This document shows positions 36,601 through 47,247 of a DNA stretch of 64,000 bases, one piece after another. The position numbers and the translations under genes are program-made. The stretch is from Prillingera fragicola. Its lineage: Eukaryota > Basidiomycota > Tremellomycetes > Trichosporonales > Trichosporonaceae. The DNA is taken from assembly GCA_002335605.1 (NCBI GenBank), contig BEDY01000005.1, positions 1,364,001-1,428,000 of the forward strand, in the 5' to 3' direction. Position 1 is the stretch's first letter. Each line of letters opens with the position of its first letter. The notes beneath the pieces were generated by a model. It saw only the letters and a program-made list of their open reading frames with translations. It was not told where the DNA came from and ran no database searches.

Positions 36601-37275
36601 CCAACCCGACCTCCTCCTGTGCCTTGGTCCCAAGACCAACTTTACGGCGACCCTGGTGTGGGGTCTCATTGGACCAGCGCGCATGTTCAACAAGGGTGCC
36701 ATCTACAACCCACAGCTGTGGATGCTGCTCGTCGGGGCAGTCTTGCCTGTCATTGTTTGGCTGTGGGTCAAAAAGTTTCCAAAGTCAATCTTGCGCAACT
36801 GCGTTATCCCGGTCATTTTCAGCGCGGCCAACTTTACGCCACCCGCTACTGGCATTCACTTTACGAGTTTCTTGGCCGTAGGATTCGTCTTCCAGTTCTG
36901 GATTCGACGGAGGGCGTTTGCGTGGTGGTCAAAGGTGAGCCTTGGTTGACTGTTGGGAGATAAAGGCTGACAACATAGTACAACTACACGCTGAGTGCTG
37001 CACTGGACGTCGGTACGGCGTTGGCGGTCCTGGCCATTTTTGTGTGCTTGGGCATCCCTCGGGTCTCACTCAACTGGTGGGGTAACACAGTGTACAAGAA
37101 GAGTGAGTCGGCAATGGGCGGCCTAACAGTGCGGTGCTAACACTGTCTCAGCTTTGGATTACAACGGCGCAGTATCGCGGACCGTGCCGCCCGGAGGGTT
37201 CGGTCCAGACACCTGTGAGTAGTGACTTCATGATCATCGGAGGACCACCACTGATGTTCCACAGGGAAGGTATAG
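33694..37275 (+). CDS. OPT-family oligopeptide transporter
   Basis: Six exons (33694-34503, 34553-35824, 35861-36934, 36979-37102, 37152-37214, 37265-37275) give 1117 residues. About 440 N-terminal residues are Ser/Pro/acidic and probably cytosolic. Then come about 14-16 membrane segments. Family landmarks include LNPCPFNVKEHTVVVVMA (the consensus NPG is NPC here), NPGYAMYSIVSCELWYKTTYG, ASMIWPG, PAIHYTN|VWWTQYLP and LNWWGN near the end. OPT proteins import tetra- and pentapeptides, glutathione or metal-peptide complexes with protons across the plasma membrane. Intron 35825-35860 is 36 bases, divisible by three and stop-free, so it would read through if retained; removing it restores the family motif. 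Confidence 0.92.
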
Positions 37276-37513
37276 TGGCGTTTGTGTATCGGCTACCCAC
37301 ACAACGGATATGAGGAGGAAAGGAGGAGGGGTGCGAGGGGAGTGTGTCTTGTTGGAGGTCTTCGAGGAGCATTGGAGGAGGAGTATCGCATCTGAGGACA
37401 ACTTGTAAATAATAGGGCTCTCGTGCAAGTACCAACCACTGTGTATCATGTCAATCATTTATTACGAGCACGCAGTATGGGAAAGAGAGATGGGACTCGA
37501 AAGGGGCAAGAAC

Positions 37514-37594
37514 GGGGGTTTGTCCAACACAGACAGAGAACCCCAACGACAGACCGGGGGTGTGTCCAACACAGACAGAGAACCCCAACGACAG
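37514..37594. repeat. Direct repeat, two 39-base copies, period 42
   Basis: Copies at 37514-37552 and 37556-37594 differ at one base and are separated by ACC. They include TGTCCAACACAGACAGAG. No coding role seen. Confidence 0.85.
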
Positions 37595-40500
37595 CTGCGC
37601 AAGGCAAGGCCAAGGAACCTCTAGCAGCCATCAGGAGCGCATCCATCGGAACGGGCCGCTGGGTCAGGTCGACTCCAGGACTAGTCGGTCCTGACGGGTT
37701 CCAGTGGCGACGGGAAAGTTAAGGTTTTGTTTAAGTTTTATGCCATTACTCCGTTGGCTTGTCACTGGCCGGTGAGCTGATGACCTTCGTCTACGTGGTC
37801 CTCTTATCGCCCCATGACCCATGGGTGGCTTTGAAGCTTGCTCGTTTCCTGCCAATATATGCTAGCGCGAGGGTTCAGTTGCGATGAGCTATGCGACGCT
37901 TTCACGGGATCTGTCGGCGCAGGCGATCATTGCACATGCACGCCTTTGGCGGGAACGTGGAGCAACTCCGCTCAGTGCATCACGAATGAGGGGAAATAGA
38001 GTAAAGAAGTGCTTGATCGTGTGAAGGAGGGGTCAAGCGTCAACTGCCGCCACCTTTCTCGAGTACCTCCACTGCCACTTTGAACCTCCCACTGCCACAG
38101 CTCTCGTCATGCGTCGGCCCGTGGAGCTCTCACCACCACTTGGTCCCACCATTCAGCCTTCGCAGTCGGTACGTGGAGCACATGCTGAAGCATACCACAC
38201 ACACACTCCACGGCACGGGCCACGGGCTTTTGCGACCGTACGTTCACAGGCGGTTTATGGTTCCAACGGCCGGCTCGCCCTGCGCCAATGTGTGCCCATG
38301 CTGAGCATGTGCCGCGTGATGGCCAACACTTGTATGCAGCATACCTTGGCCTCGTCATACGTTGGCCCCAAAAGCCTACTTACCCACACCTGGCAGAACT
38401 ATTGCCAGGTGTGACCGTCGTAATGTCGCGCCGGCAACGACCGAGAACGACCCTGGTTATGCTAGCTCGAAAGTGACAACAGCTCGACGTGTCCTGTTGG
38501 AATAGCCGACCGTAGAAACGATTAGCGATCAGACCATCCAATGATTCGAGACCAAGACCAGGACCCAGAACATGCAGAAAGATTCCAACGTGGGTTACAG
38601 GATCACCCAAGACTTTTCCAGGAGCACCACTTTCGGCTCCACTTTTTTTAATGGCCTTGTGGATCAGCCTTTGTCAGTTGGTCAATAGCGGGGGGGCCTG
38701 TCCCGGTGTTCCGGAGCTCGGAACGGCATCACTAGCTTAGAGCCAAGCTTTGGTGAGGGTCAGAGAACGGCGGCAAGTGCCCGCTAGCCTTCCCATGCCA
38801 TCCGCCAGATGGGTTTACTGGGTTCCTGGTGGCCGGCGCCATGTCATGACGGCGGACGCTAGCTCGACAATCTCCGCCTCAATTCTCCCGTTCATCACGG
38901 ACCTGGCTCCAAGTCTTGAGTTTTCGTGTATGGCCATGTGTCGCCTCGTCTGTGTGGTTGCATTTCGATAGATCATTGGTGTTCTGGTCAGCAGGAGTGC
39001 CGTTGTCAGGAACAACAGTCGCCGCTCCCCTGTGCTCGGTTTCTTTGAACGGTCGATCCTTATCGCAGGCCGTGGCTTATGCATCAGAACGTCAGCAACC
39101 TAGATTAGTGACAGAGGTACAGAGGCGTCTTTAGATCGCCCCTTACTTGCCGGCCAGGAGTGCAGGAGTGGTCAGGTCCCAATAAGCGTGAAGATCGGCC
39201 GGCACAAATACGACTCCTGTTCCCAACTCTTAACTCTAATCACAATTTCGACCACAAGATGAGCCAACTTACCTGATGATTAGCACTTGGTAGATTGATG
39301 CCGAGAGATCTATTCCATGCCAGGATCGGATGCAAGACGAGTGAGGCTCATACGAATCTCCCGAAATTGATCAAGGAGGTACAAGTGACAAGTTGACATG
39401 GAGCAAAAAGAGCGTCGTGCGTGACGTTCTGGACTGGCCGCTTTGCACGTACATCTCCGCACACACGATGCTCGCTCGGCATACCTTGAGAAGAGGCGTA
39501 CTGATGATGCGGAGGCGGCAAAGGCTACGCAGTTGCACTCAGCCATAGGAACGCTGCGAAGAAACGCCTCAACCTTAAAATCAGTGGGCCAGGCTTGGCT
39601 CGGTCGTCTTTTCTGCTCTGACTTCTCAAATCCTCTCTTGCATTGCAGACAGACAATACAGATGTACGACCACAATGCAGTCGGACGAGTCTCGAAAACC
39701 CAAGGGTGACCCAATTTCTTGATCCTTTGACCCGTGGTGGGCATCTGTGCCTGTCCAAAGCCTAATTGACAAATGTCGCCCAGGCACCATCATTGGTACC
39801 TGTCTTTTCGACCTGATGGCGGCGTAGTCGCGAACAAGATGCGCCGCAGATCGGGAAAGTAAGGGGGTGTGGTGGTATGCCTAACTGCATCATGAGCACT
39901 GAGATGCTATTTGTGAGATGGCAGCCGTATAGTATCGTAGGGGAAGCGACGTTCACAGGTAGTGTTCCGGAAAAGCCGTTTCACCATAATCAGATAGCAA
40001 TGGCCTCTGAGGTTTAGTCACCACAGTCTCTGCCGGCCGGCACCTGGCCACAAAGCTAGCCGGCCGCCTTTGGCCAGCGGCCAGACGCGGCTGCGCCACT
40101 AGGATGTTCTGAGATATTTCTGGGAACCTATTGCTGTTTCTGGGGCCAGTGTGAAACGAGCGGCGAGGAACACCACATGTCACCGATGCTCTGGAGCATC
40201 ACGAGCAGTCCCAGGATGCCTGGATTAGCCGGCGGCCTGGACGGCCAACGAGACAGCGTCCTCGGGCATTGAACGGGGTGGCCGCGGTGGTCTGCAGGCT
40301 ATTGCTTCGGGATCTGCCAATGTCTTGAATGTAGTGGGTGGGTGTCGAGTGCGAGAAACCTCTTTGTCAATGCCGGGCCACGGGTTCCTTGCGCGTTCAG
40401 ACTCAGGGGACGACGCGCGATGCACGCTTAAACCTTGTTCATGAGAAGCAGATGAATTCCTGGCAATCGTACTTCCTTTAGACATCCTCCCACCTGGCCA

Positions 40501-41753
40501 CCTGCCGACCTGACCACGTCTGTCGCAAGCAGCAGCGGCGCAGAGGCAACAGAGCGCACAAGGGGTGCACGTCCGACTGCAGGAGTTGTAAATGCCACAA
40601 TGTCTCAGTTGCGATCCTGAGATCCTTGGGACCTTTGCGCTCGCCCTCCCCCGATTGCACCGGTATCTGGGCCCTGAAAACGTCGTCCACCTGGTCGTCA
40701 TTTGCCAACTACCGGCGACTGGACGTGTACGAGTACAAAAGTGGTGTGCGCACATGCGACCCAGAGATCCCAGAGAGCGCAGAGAGAGACAGGAGCGGGG
40801 GACGTAAGGATACGAGGACCGCACTAGAGGAGGGAAATTACGCCGCGTGCCGCGCACCTATTCATGCATTGTTCCGTCGGCGTTCTTGCAAAGGACCCGC
40901 AATGCTCGGCGCCGGGACGAAGAGCAAGAGGGAGAGGGCAAAACCTTTCGAGACCGCAATCCAGGCCGGCAGCCGGAGCACCATTGTGGCGTGCGCTAGC
41001 AACTAGTGTACAACATTGCCCCGCAGGCCCGCAGCTCGTCTGGCCAACCGTGTCCGCAACCCCAAGACATTTTGTAAGGGGTTGAATTAGGTGCATAAGG
41101 GCCTATGGACGCCGACAAGAACGGGTACAGCAACAGAGAAAACTGACCTGACGTCAAGGTCACTAGTGTCGATCTAGCATTGAACACTTTTGTGCCGCGG
41201 CTGAGGGGTGTGCGACGCATGCTCCCTCGTGCCCACTCGCCTTGCCTCGCCGCCCAGCAACAGCTTGTCTCTGTCGCTAGTCAGTTCCCAACCAGTGCGC
41301 TGGCGCAGACCGCAGAAAAGCGCCCACCCCGTGTCCAAAGGATACGCGCATACGCCACTCCTTGCTCGTCTGCTCTTTCGTCCACCTCTCAGAAAACAAA
41401 CGCACGCTATCGACAACGGGCTCACGGCACTCGGCCATCGTTCATATCCTCTCCTGCCAAGGCACGTGGCGTAAGACGCACTCCGACAGTCCCAACGGCA
41501 AACGTGCTGCCCCCTCTCTCTCCTCGCTCGTTGCTCCTCGCTCTTCTTTGGGCTTGCTCTGCTCTCACCCCAGACGCGCCAGCAGACGGAGTGGGCTCAT
41601 ACAACGTTCCTCAGCCCGGCAAGCCCAAGAACCTAGGCACGCCGCAGTGTACCGCGCCGAGAATCTCTTGATCCACATTCCCTTTCATGCAGCACTCGTG
41701 GCTCGTAGACCGAGACACGCTAAGAACAGGGCCAGTCATCGACCAGCTGCAGA

Positions 41754-41760
41754 TATAAAA
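41754..41760 (+). promoter_or_regulatory. TATA box of the secreted peptide gene
   Basis: TATAAAA lies 177 bases before the start codon and is followed by a CAC/CTC-rich leader. Most other genes here lack an obvious TATA box, so this suggests a strongly or conditionally expressed gene. Position and motif are seen; use is inferred. Confidence 0.6.
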
Positions 41761-41936
41761 GACCCAACACCCCACCCTCTCTTAGAGATCGACACATTCC
41801 TTGCACACCTCTGCTGTCCACTACACCTCTCTATCACAACATTTTTAACTGCACGTGCACGACGGCCCCCCTTTCGTCGTTCGACCCTTAGATAACTACT
41901 CGTGCGCCACCCTCGCCACCAATTCTCTCAACAACA

Positions 41937-42653
41937 ATGAAGTCTACATTCGCTCTCGTCCTCGTGGCCCTCGTCTCGTCGGTCGCCGCCCTCCCCATCG
42001 CTGAGGCGGAGGCCTGGGGTGGTGGTGCGTGCAACGGCAAGCCCTGCTGGAAGAAGGACGCCCTCCCGGAAGCCGCCCCCGTTGCTGAGGCGGAGGCACA
42101 GGGCTGGGGCGGTGGTGCGTGCGGCGGCAAGCCTTGCTGGAAGAAGGACGCTGTCCCCGAGCCTGCTCCTGTTGCTGAGGCGGAGGCACAGGGCTGGGGC
42201 GGTGGTGCGTGCGGCGGCAAGCCTTGCTGGAAGAAGGACGCCGTCCCCGAGCCTGCCCCCGTCGCCGAGGCCTGGGGCGGTGGTGCTTGCGGCGACAAGC
42301 CTTGCTGGAAGAAGGACGCCGTCGCCGAGCCTGCCCCCGTCGCCGAGGCCTGGGGCGGTGGTGCTTGCGGCGACAAGCCTTGCTGGAAGAAGGACGCCAT
42401 TCCCGAACCTGCTCCTGTCGCTGAGGCGGAGGCACAGGGCTGGGGAGGTGGTGCGTGCGGCGGCAAGCCCTGCTGGAAGAAGGATGCCATTCCGGAGCCT
42501 GCCCCGGTCGCTGAGGCCTGGGGTGGTGGTGCGTGCGGCGACAAGCCCTGCTGGAAGAAGGATGCCATCCCCGAGCCCGCCCCCGTTGCCGAGGCCTGGG
42601 GTGGTGGTGCGTGCGGTGACAAGCCCTGTTGGAAGAAGGACGTTGCCGCTTAA
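41937..42653 (+). CDS. Alpha-factor-like secreted repeat-peptide precursor
   Basis: One intronless frame of 238 residues. Residues 1-18 are a signal peptide (MKSTFALVLVALVSSVAA). Eight cores WGGGAC[N/G][G/D]KPCW start at residues 27, 57, 87, 113, 139, 169, 195 and 221, each followed by Lys-Lys. Every spacer reads as X-Ala/X-Pro dipeptides in register up to the core (for example DA-IP-EP-AP-VA-EA), the pattern removed by Ste13-type dipeptidyl aminopeptidase after Kex2 cleavage. In four units trimming would reach the core Trp exactly; in three it should stop at Gln-Gly, leaving a 14-mer; copy 1 follows LP-IA-EA-EA after the signal. Two cysteines per core may form a disulfide. The PCW end resembles Sordariomycete alpha-pheromones. 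Alternatives: a Rep1-like structural peptide or a Kex2-processed RiPP, but no UstY-type gene is nearby. Confidence 0.9.
   Translation: MKSTFALVLVALVSSVAALPIAEAEAWGGGACNGKPCWKKDALPEAAPVAEAEAQGWGGGACGGKPCWKKDAVPEPAPVAEAEAQGWGGGACGGKPCWKKDAVPEPAPVAEAWGGGACGDKPCWKKDAVAEPAPVAEAWGGGACGDKPCWKKDAIPEPAPVAEAEAQGWGGGACGGKPCWKKDAIPEPAPVAEAWGGGACGDKPCWKKDAIPEPAPVAEAWGGGACGDKPCWKKDVAA
42015..42632 (+). repeat. Eight tandem peptide-coding repeats
   Basis: Cores of 36 bases lie at 42015, 42105, 42195, 42273, 42351, 42441, 42519 and 42597, so unit lengths alternate between 90 and 78 bases. Long units carry the extra spacer residues EAQG and always a GGK core; short units always carry GDK. The first core is NGK. 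DNA identity between units is high, which also keeps other frames on both strands free of stops. Confidence 0.95.
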
Positions 42654-43111
42654 GCGCGTCTCCACATAGATAAGGACGCGAATCTTGATGGTTGGAAACT
42701 TTGGTGAGTACCTGATTTTACGGCAGCATGCGGCATGTGTAACTGACGATCAGAACCTTTTACGAACTCTGTTTTGCGTCCATCCGTGATCTTTCCGAGC
42801 TTGCATTTCCTCTCCCCTGTCTCTCTCTCTCTATCTGCTTTAGCGTGTGCAATAGAATTCGTGCACCTCCCTTCGGTGGCCGCCTCTGTCGCTGCCGACC
42901 GTCCTGTCATGTTCGCCGCCATACACGGCCGCCCTGGGCTTTGCCCCCCATTTATTAGTTGTGATCTGTGGCTATGCCTCTGAGGACACAAGCATCATAC
43001 CGATTCTTACTTAGAAGACGTCATGGCTTGTGTTGTGAAATGAGATGAATATCATGTACCCAAGTGCAGCTCGTACGCAGCGTTTAGACGATGATAATAC
43101 ATGGGTTGTTT
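42654..43111. other. Tail-to-tail intergenic, no gene seen
   Basis: 458 bases between the peptide gene and the transcription factor gene. A C/T-rich run lies near 42810-42835. No gene recognised. Confidence 0.5.
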
Positions 43112-45284
43112 TTACTGTGCGCCGCTGTGTGCAAACATGTCAAACGTCTCGCCCATGTCAAACGGCCAGAACGACAGCAGGTCGGTCGGCAGCGTGTACT
43201 CGGCGTCCGTGGACACGGCCACGGGCGGATGAGCCTTGAGAAGGTCGCTTACAAGGCCAGCAGCTGCCAAGTCTGCGTCGTCACCGTTCTCGTCGGTGCT
43301 GAGCAGCTGCGGTTGTTGAATGTTTGGAGTAGACCACGTAGCGCTTCCCGTCGACGGTGAGGCATGTACTGGTACCTCTGGGCTTGTCGTATGCAGCTGG
43401 ACCTCGGCAGTGACAAGGGGAGGCTGATTGCGTGCGGGCCGTGCGGCCGATGACGATGTCCAAGCCGAAGCTGGCAGAGCATTGTGGTAGACCTGGGCGC
43501 GTCTTGATCGGTCAAGGGCAGCGGTCGTCATGTATTGATCGATGCGAGAGACATGGTCGCGCAGCTTCTCTGCGATACCGGGTACAAAGCTCAATGTAGA
43601 CTCTAAGCTGGAGAGGAGCTCCACCATGGCCAAGAGCACGTTGCGCACTTGCAGGTACGACCAGTGGGATAAAGGAGACTGAATCACGCTTCCAAGCAGG
43701 TGTCCGACACCTGCCAAGTGATGGAGCTGTCATAATCAGCGCAGTCTCGGTATGCACACTCACGATTGGCGAGCTAATAGCCTGGATGTAGGCAGTTGGC
43801 ACCAATGACAGGGCATCGAGAAGTTCACCAGCAATTGCGCACCGCTTCTCCACTCCAGCATCTTCTAGACTTGTCATGACCATTTTGACTGTCTGCATGG
43901 TGACGATAATGTCGGCAGCTTGGAACCCGTAGCGGTCGTCGCCAACGTTTCCACTCATTGCCTGTGCGCCCTTGAACTCGGCTGGCAACTCGGCATACAA
44001 GTCGTTCACAAGTTGCAGAACCTCGGCAGGCGTAGGTCCCGAACGGCTGTTGAACATGGTCGTGACACGGTCCTCGTGATCTGTCCTTCGATGACGAAGC
44101 TGCTCCAGGGCGTGCTCGAGAATGCGATACAGGTCGGTGGTAAAGCTCCAGCCAATGAGCCAGGATACACGCCCGGGGTCTCGGCGAACAATACCATGTT
44201 CAGTAATCTCGCTGTCGTCCTCGACATTGGCCGGGTAGAGAACCGTGCATTGTGATTCACGATGACGAACAACCCCGCCCCAAGTAGTTGAAGAGTAAAC
44301 GTCGATGGTGTAGGCACCCCAAAACTATTCAATCAGTTGGGTCATTTGGCCATAACTCACCAGCCGGCGTCGCTCCTGAATCTCCGTCTCTGGCAAGTCG
44401 GGAGGCCAGCGTGTCTCGTTCTGAAATCCGTCCATGGCACACAGCTTGTAGTATTCGTGGAGGTGGGTCGTGAGCTGCCGCACTTGACCGTATTGGATGC
44501 AGAGCATGGCGAGCAGGACACGGGCACGCTTATAGTCAAAGTGAGCCGCGTCAGGCGACAGGTCGGATGGGAAGCATCGGAGGCAGGCATCGTAAAACGT
44601 CTCAGACGAAGCTGTGGACGGAGGAAGGGCGTCCCGGCTCGCTTCACTTCCTCCCGCACCATCGCGTACTCGCGCCGATGTAATTGCACACATGGCCATG
44701 GTGGTGGCACAGAATGCTCGGTCGCTCATGTACACACCAGCACGGATCTTGGACATGAAAGACGGCCAGTGAAAGTAAGGAAGTCTGTAGACGTCAGCCA
44801 GAGTCAAGGCAGGCCGCCGAGGCGTACATCGGGTAGATGATTCGGTAGTAGGACTCGGCCAGAGTCTCGAGCACTTCTGGTGTAGTCACAGGCTCGTAGA
44901 CCCAATTATCCACATGGTTGCCGGTCGAGGACTCGCCCTTGATACTAGACGCTCTGGGCGCGCCAGCTCGGGGCACGGGCTGGTTTGGTTAGACGTGTCC
45001 TCACTGCCACAACCATTACTCACCCCACGACGGCGGATTGGCCGCAGGTAGGTGCACTCTGACCCAAAGGCGGCACATGGTCCACAGATGTCGGGATCAG
45101 CACTTGTAGAGCACTTTACGCCACTTCGATGGCACCGGTCGCATGCTCGCTACCGGGAATTAGTTGTGGGGCACGTTGAGCTTGTAGTGGGACATGAACT
45201 ACATACTGTGATACGCCTCCGTTTGAGGGGTTCTCCTCCTCCCAAGCTAGCGGTTGGTGACTCTGAGCCCCCCAATGCAGACAT
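43112..45284 (-). CDS. Zn2Cys6 fungal transcription factor
   Basis: Six exons (45284-45207, 45149-45024, 44979-44828, 44784-44361, 44324-43764, 43726-43112) give 651 residues. Exons 1 and 2 join to form RRRITRACDRCHRSGVKCS, followed by CGPC and ECTYLRP: the full binuclear cluster C-x2-C-x6-C...C-x2-C-x6-C with an Arg-rich flank, at about residues 30-62. The middle homology region (Fungal_trans type) starts near YPILPYFHWPSF and includes the RRRL|FWGAYTIDVYSS block. The C-terminal 180 residues are Ser/Pro/acidic, a likely activation region. It is a sequence-specific nuclear regulator. Target unknown; it converges with the peptide gene and diverges from the crotonase gene, so either is a possible target by position only. 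Confidence 0.88.
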
Positions 45285-45595
45285 TGCTAGTGACTAGGTA
45301 AGCTGGGGAGCTGGGAATGTGTCTGATGAGTGGATGCGGTGGCCGGTGAGCTGCTGAGAGTGGATCCATGACTGAACGGTGGCCGAGCGGCATCCAGTGG
45401 ACGTTGTTGCCGAGTGACGGAAGCATTTATTCTCCCAGTATACCGGCCCACCGGCTATCAGCGGCCGCGGACACGCCGGGAATGGTGTCCATACTGACGG
45501 TCAAGCCCGCCGAGCAACATATATCTATCCACCGTCTGTCATCTCGCTTCCACCATCTGTCCCTTCAGACCAACTCCCACAGTCTATCTTCAAAC
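45285..45595. promoter_or_regulatory. Divergent promoter, transcription factor / crotonase
   Basis: 311 bases between two outward start codons. A TATTT-like AT-rich patch lies near 45427. A C/T-rich, ATC-rich leader precedes the crotonase ATG. Confidence 0.5.
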
Positions 45596-46590
45596 ATGTC
45601 GCTCATGAAGCTTTCCCGCCCCACCCCGACTGTTTGGGTCATTGAGCTCAACGCGCCGCCTGACAACCGTCTTCACCCAAACCTCCTCACCGAGCTGGGC
45701 GCAAACCTCGACAAGATCGAGGCCGAGTGGCGTGCGGCTGGCGGCGCTGCCAACATGGACCCCAAGAAGCGTGGAGAGCACGGTGGTGCCGGTGCCGTTG
45801 TTCTCACTGCCGCTACCCCCAAGTTCTTCTCAAACGGACTCCACCCTTCCTCGCTTGGCGACATTGGAGGCTTCTTTGAGAGTGCGTCTAGTGCCAAGAG
45901 TCTTACAATCAAGTCTGACTAACGTTGCAGACGTCTATGATCCTCTTGCTTACCGTCTCATGACTTTCCCTCTCGTCACCATCGCTGCCCTTAACGGCCA
46001 TGGTAGGTCATGCCGTCGAACAGAGTCTCAGAACTGACCGGTCCAGCATTTGCCGGAGGTTTCGTCCTCTCGCTCTGCTGCGACTACCGCATCATGACTG
46101 GCGGCCGGGGCATGCTCTCGATGAACGAGGTAGGTGTGCAAGGAATTGTGGCAGCGCGTACTGACAGTACAGGTGTTCATGGGTCTCCCCCTGCCTAATG
46201 CGTTCAACGTTATTCTGCGCCAGCGCATGGACTACCAGACTCTCCGTGAGACCCTCATGGGCAAGCGGTGGACCCAGAAGGAGGCCCTTGCCAAGGGTAT
46301 CATTGACGAGATTGTCGATGACACTGGAGCCAACGAGGGCGCCCTCCTTAAGCGTGCCATTGCCCTGGGTATGGAGAAGGGTCCCATCATTGGCGCCGGC
46401 GCCTGGGGAGCGCTCAAGGTGAGGCGAGATGACCAGCAGCCGTATGACACTGGAGCTAACGTATCAGGACGGTGTTTGGCACGAGGCTATTGATGCTTCG
46501 CGCGCTCGTCGCCAGATCATGCTTCCCGCCGCCGAGGCCAAGGCTTTCAAGGACCGCCTTGCTCGCCAGAGTCTCTCGGCCAAGCTCTAA
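45596..46590 (+). CDS. Peroxisomal enoyl-CoA hydratase/isomerase
   Basis: Five exons (45596-45881, 45931-46002, 46047-46129, 46173-46418, 46468-46590) give 269 residues, the crotonase size. Visible landmarks: the oxyanion-hole segments (VVLTAATPKFFSNGLHP and AALNGHAFAGGFVLSLCCDYRIM), GLPLPNAFNVILRQRM, and MGKRWTQKEALAKGIIDEIV. The C-terminal Ala-Lys-Leu fits a type 1 peroxisomal targeting signal, pointing to beta-oxidation in peroxisomes, similar to yeast Eci1/Dci1. Whether it is a hydratase or a delta3,delta2-isomerase cannot be settled, because the two acidic residues of hydratases are not clearly in place. Phases agree across all four introns. Confidence 0.88.
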
Positions 46591-46676
46591 TGTACTTTTT
46601 TTTGTGACAAGAAGTTGTGCAGTATGAATACGAAATGAGCTATATGATATCAGATGCATCGCTGTGTCGCGGAAGC

Positions 46677-47247
46677 TCAGAGACCGAGGTAGTAAGCACG
46701 CTGAGTAATCATCCAAACGACACCGCTCGCTTATGGGGTCAGCGTCGCTAGAAGACGGGGACTCACAGCCAACAAGCAGGGGGCCAATGCTGGCGCGGTT
46801 AGGCTTGACGGTGCCAAAGATGAGCCACTCGGTCACAAAGTGGAAGGTTGCGACACCAAAGGCACAAATGCCAAGGTCGTACAGTCTCAAATGTCAGCTT
46901 GGCGCAAACCCTTGCTCACCCCTTGTTCGAGATGTCGTAGGCGGCCAGAGCTCGCACAACAGCAGCCATGGCAGTCCACGCGCCAAAGAGGCGGCCAGCA
47001 AGCGGGTTCACTACGTTTGTTAGAACTAAGATATGCCAAGGAACTTACTCAGTTCAGGCTTGCCGCCGTACACCTCCTTGCTCTGCTTGAGCGTAATGTA
47101 GTTTTGAACCACATTGTAAACCGACGCGACGCTGGTAATCATGAGCCAGTAAGGCAGGACACCTCCGCCGGCAGGAATCTGGGGCAGGTCTGGACGTCAG
47201 CATTGCTTTATTGCCTTCCTTTCGTGTGGACACATACAGGCAGACAT
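46677..47247 (-). CDS. ERG28: Erg28 ergosterol-synthesis scaffold protein
   Basis: Five exons (47247-47238, 47189-47049, 47010-46920, 46885-46767, 46729-46677) give 137 residues. Landmarks: LPYWLMITSVASVYNVVQNY, NPLAGRLFGAWTAMAAVVR, AAYDISNKGLYDL and FHFVTEWLIFGTVK. Four hydrophobic segments fit the ER membrane protein that holds the C-4 demethylation enzymes (Erg25, Erg26, Erg27) together in ergosterol synthesis. The first exon is only 10 bases (MSA plus one base); the start was chosen because the next exon lacks an in-frame ATG before the conserved region. The 3' end lies 87 bases from the crotonase stop. Firm. Confidence 0.9.

Larger units (their letters stand above)
37276..41936. other. 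4.7-kb gene-free stretch upstream of the peptide gene
   Basis: The longest gap in the window. Many short overlapping frames exist on both strands, none with a family signature. It contains a 39-base direct repeat pair at 37514-37594 and a GC-rich, locally palindromic patch around 40035-40085. The last 700 bases contain the TATA box and leader of the secreted peptide gene. An unrecognised RNA or a long regulatory region cannot be excluded. Confidence 0.45.

Noticed and set aside
40518..40605. Cys/Arg-rich stretch resembling a Zn2Cys6 cluster
   Set aside because: Cysteine spacing does not fit C-x2-C-x6-C and the frame has no further homology.
40225..40857. 210-codon frame on the minus strand in the gene-free region
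   Set aside because: Ser/Arg/Cys-rich composition typical of random GC-rich sequence; no domain, no intron-supported extension.
41888..42669. Long frames (over 200 codons) in other frames and on the opposite strand of the peptide gene
   Set aside because: They arise because the repeat units are nearly identical and lack stops in several frames. They have no signal peptide, no consistent codon bias, and are Arg/Pro or Leu/Gly artefacts.
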